DNA from: Apostichopus japonicus
Lineage: Eukaryota; Echinodermata; Holothuroidea; Aspidochirotida; Stichopodidae
Assembly (NCBI RefSeq): GCF_037975245.1
Contig: NC_092581.1
Coordinates: 3,863,501-3,927,500, forward strand
Reading direction: 5' to 3'
Length of the DNA: 64,000 nt
Part shown: one piece after another, positions 61,207 through 64,000 of the stretch
How the letters are laid out: each line of letters begins with the position of its first letter
Position numbering within the stretch: position 1 is the first letter of the stretch
Program-made: the position numbers and the translations under genes
The notes under the pieces: model-generated
Seen by the model: the letters and a program-made list of their open reading frames with translations, nothing else
Told to the model about the DNA's origin: nothing
Databases searched by the model: none

Positions 61207-62515
61207 CTGGCAATGATGCAAATAGAAGTGTCACAGCGGTATGTGCCCAAGAAATAAGGACAAACAAAACTTCAATCAAACAGAGCAGAACTTCATCTGG
61301 TTAGATAACTGCTACTGAATACAATTGGTGAAAGTTACATCTTACATAGACTTTGACAATGGATTACAGAGGATGGGAGAGAGAGTTAATCTGTCCATAT
61401 ATTTACCTTTCTAGTTAACAGAGGTTGAGCTATAAATTAAGAAATTACCACACAATGACAAAATTGACAATTATATTCTACCAAAGGTTACTTAATTGGA
61501 GAGATCTGATATTAGATGTACATTCAGATGTAGGGCTTCTGTTAGAGAATTACTGTGGGGGTCAAAGTGTAAGTGATCTACTGGAACATGAGAGGTTGAA
61601 ATATTTGTTACTATGTTTATGTTAGTAAACAGAAACTGTTAGCCTTTCTTGGAAGTGTGATGTAGGAGGACTTCCTGTCTGTGCTGCTAGCTAAGAGATT
61701 GTAAAGGTGAAACTAGGGTAAGGGGAAGGTGAAGATAATGGTAAAATGCTAAATGTTAGATAAGCAACCCGGTTGGCGATTTAACTCTTTTCAAGTCGTA
61801 ATAATCAGCGAATATTCAGAGTATTTCGTCCCGTATAATGATGGTTTGTGACTTGGCGTGTTTGCATGAGAAATATGTGCTCCCACTTTAACTAATTTGC
61901 GTATACAGTGCATAGACTAGCTATTTGCGTGTGTGTCGGTCTTTTGACAATGAAGTTTTGGCTTGTAAAAGCGAAACTGTACATGTAGTGCGGGTTATAC
62001 GGGCGGACACTCTCAATCTGAGATAGATTGGAGATAAAATCCTCCCTATCCTGCATGGACTGTCGCAAAATAGCATAACCATTCACACCAGATCAAATTA
62101 CAACGTCGCCGATAGCCGGTAGTTAGCTCAAACGGTTAATGGCAATGATGACATCATTCCTGAATTTCTAAATGAAATTGTAGGCTAGGCTAGGTTGGCC
62201 TGTCTCTGGTGTGAAAGAACTGGTCACAGTGGCGTGGAAGTGTATGGGTGGCTCAATCGTAAGTCAATGGGAAAGCGTTCAGTCGGGGGATTTTAAAATT
62301 AGAAGTATTTATCAATACAACCCTGCGTTTTGACCTATTTATAGACCTAATTACAGTCTTAATAATATGAACCGATTGATGGAGTAGGGCAAACTGTCAT
62401 TGACTGGAAGTGCAGGGGTCACCAAGGGGAGAACACCCGGATTGTAATAGTAAAGGAAACCTTATCATACTGGTCCAAAGGAGAACACCTTACGCTGTCT
62501 TTATCCTTCGTCCCT
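61207..62515. other. Copy A intron 1, exon-proximal part
   Basis: Nearly identical to 5140-6455. The short frames at 61425-61625 and 61892-62086 also appear in the partner but have no motif; they persist because the whole intron is alike. Confidence 0.6.
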
Positions 62516-63634
62516 GATCATACTAATAAGGAAGAACACGTTACTATGATATTCATCCTAAGTGCCTCATCATACTAGAAGGAAGAACACATTACAATGA
62601 TATTCATCCTAAGTGCCTCATCATACTAGAAGGAAGAACACATTACAATGATATTCATCCTAAGTGCCTCATCATACTAGAAGGAAGAACTCATTACAAT
62701 GATATTCATCCTAAGTGCCTCATCATACCAGAAGGAAGAACACATTACAATGCTATACATCCTAAGTGCCTCATAATACTAGAAGGAAGAACACATTACA
62801 ATGATATTGATCCTAAGTGCCTCATCATACTTATAAGGAAGAACACGTTATAATTATATTCATCCTAAGTGCCTCACCATACTTATAAGGAAGAACACTT
62901 TACAATGATATTCATCCTAAGTGCCTCATCATACTAGAAGGAAGAACACATTACAATGATATTCATCCTAAGTGCCTCATCATACTTATAAGGAAGAACA
63001 CGTTATAATTATATTCATCCTAAGTGCCTCACCATACTTATAAGGAAGAACACTTTACAATGATATTCATCCTAAGTGCCTCATCATACTAGAAGGAAGA
63101 ACACATTACAATGATATTCATCCTAAGTGCCTCATCATACTTATAAGAAAGAACACTTTACAATGATATTCATCCTAAGTGCCTCATCATACTAGAAGGA
63201 AGAACACATTACAATGATATTCATCCTAAGTGCCTCATCATACTAGAAGGAAGAACACTTTACAATGATGAATGATATTCATCCTAAGTGCCTCATAATA
63301 CTAGAAGGAAGAACATATTACAATGATATTCATCCTAAGTGCCTCATCATACTTATAAGGAAGAACACTTTACAATGATATTCATCCTAAGTGCCTCATC
63401 ATACTTATAAGGAAGAACACGTTATAATTATATTCATCCTAAGTGCCTCACCATACTTATAAGGAAGAACCCGTTACAATGATATTGATCCTAAGTGCCT
63501 CATCATACTAGAAGGAAGAACACTTTACAATGATATTCATCCTAAATGCCTCATCATACTAGAAGGAAGAACACGTTGTATTGATATTCATCCTAAGTGT
63601 CTCATCATACTAGAAGGAAGAACACGTTGTAATA
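62516..63634. repeat. 51-bp minisatellite, copy A intron 1
   Basis: About 22 units of the same 51-52 bp repeat as 6456-7784. The 3' third matches that array unit for unit, including the variants with an extra ATGA ('aatgatgaatgatattcat') and the terminal 'acacgttgtaataatatatg'. Confidence 0.95.
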
Positions 63635-64000
63635 ATATATGTCTAATATCAGACACCAATTATAGTACATACTATTAGTGTATAAGTAATTCCTGAATGT
63701 TACCGTATGTATAAGGATTAGTATGAGCAATGTTCGTCAATGGAGCATTTTTACGTTGGAACATTTAGCCTAATTCCCCCTTAATGAACTTTGACCTACA
63801 AACCCTGAGCACCCCAAAAATCCTACCACTTAAGGATCAGAGTCATTGTGCCCAAGAGTGACAGATATCTATTAAGACTTACCAGAGAAAAGATTCTGTA
63901 ACACCTATTTGTCACTATGCTTCCAAGTATGAATATAATAGCACACATGGTTCAAAATTTATTGGCACTTGAAGTTTATATTAAGCCTCGAGTGTTGGTT

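Larger units (their letters stand above)
58053..64000. repeat. Segmental duplication, copy A arm
   Basis: Partner of 1-8147. It carries the first visible copy A exons and the intron-1 minisatellite. It has about 45 bp at 58330-58375 that are missing in the other arm between short GCGA repeats, consistent with a microhomology deletion in copy B. Confidence 0.95.

Overview
The window is eukaryotic, intron-rich, AT-rich DNA, most likely from a marine invertebrate. Coding exons are small (37-335 bp), separated by introns of about 0.3-2 kb, and surrounded by SINEs, LINE remnants, hAT-type MITEs, micro- and minisatellites and many poly-G runs. Some repeat families (a TGACCT-rich repeat with a CA tail, and an RT tail containing SVASPRLWNALP) remind me of echinoderm, possibly holothurian, genomes. 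That placement is a low-confidence impression.

The main content is a tandem pair of minus-strand genes for patatin-like phospholipases of the PNPLA6/PNPLA7 (neuropathy target esterase) type. Copy A lies at 61206 down to 34997. I could chain 22 coding exons with matching splice phases from the first cyclic-nucleotide-binding-like (CNB) domain to the stop codon. Its start exon lies beyond the right edge. Copy B enters from the right at 13043, where a start exon is visible, and leaves through the left edge. Three of its exons are seen: 12976-13043, 4971-5139 and 2590-2670. The copy B start exon joins the CNB1 exon in phase, which predicts a protein of about 970 residues with three CNB-like domains and a patatin domain (oxyanion GGGGAR, nucleophile motif GGTSMG, catalytic DGG). 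It would lack the N-terminal membrane anchor of vertebrate PNPLA6/7.

Layout: 1-8147 (copy B 5' half) and 58053-64000 (copy A 5' half) are a segmental duplication that includes a 51-bp minisatellite in intron 1. Copy B alone carries a LINE remnant, a 1-kb hAT-like element with another hAT-like MITE nested in it, and a TGACCT repeat. Positions 9872-11920 hold a 1.37-kb perfect GATA array and a second, shorter one. Positions 13236-19985 and 24520-31156 are a second pair of duplicated blocks, each with its own insertions; an unidentified exon-like segment is intact in the right block and broken in the left one. Positions 31-34.7 kb hold weak exon candidates and a 296-bp tandem repeat. Positions 34.7-61.2 kb are copy A, with SINEs, microsatellites and a hAT-like MITE in its introns.

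The most notable observation is that the CNB1 exon differs between copies A and B by 14 amino-acid-changing and 2 silent nucleotide changes, while the intron on its 5' side is about 99% identical by eye. No rRNA, functional tRNA, CRISPR or prokaryotic features were seen.
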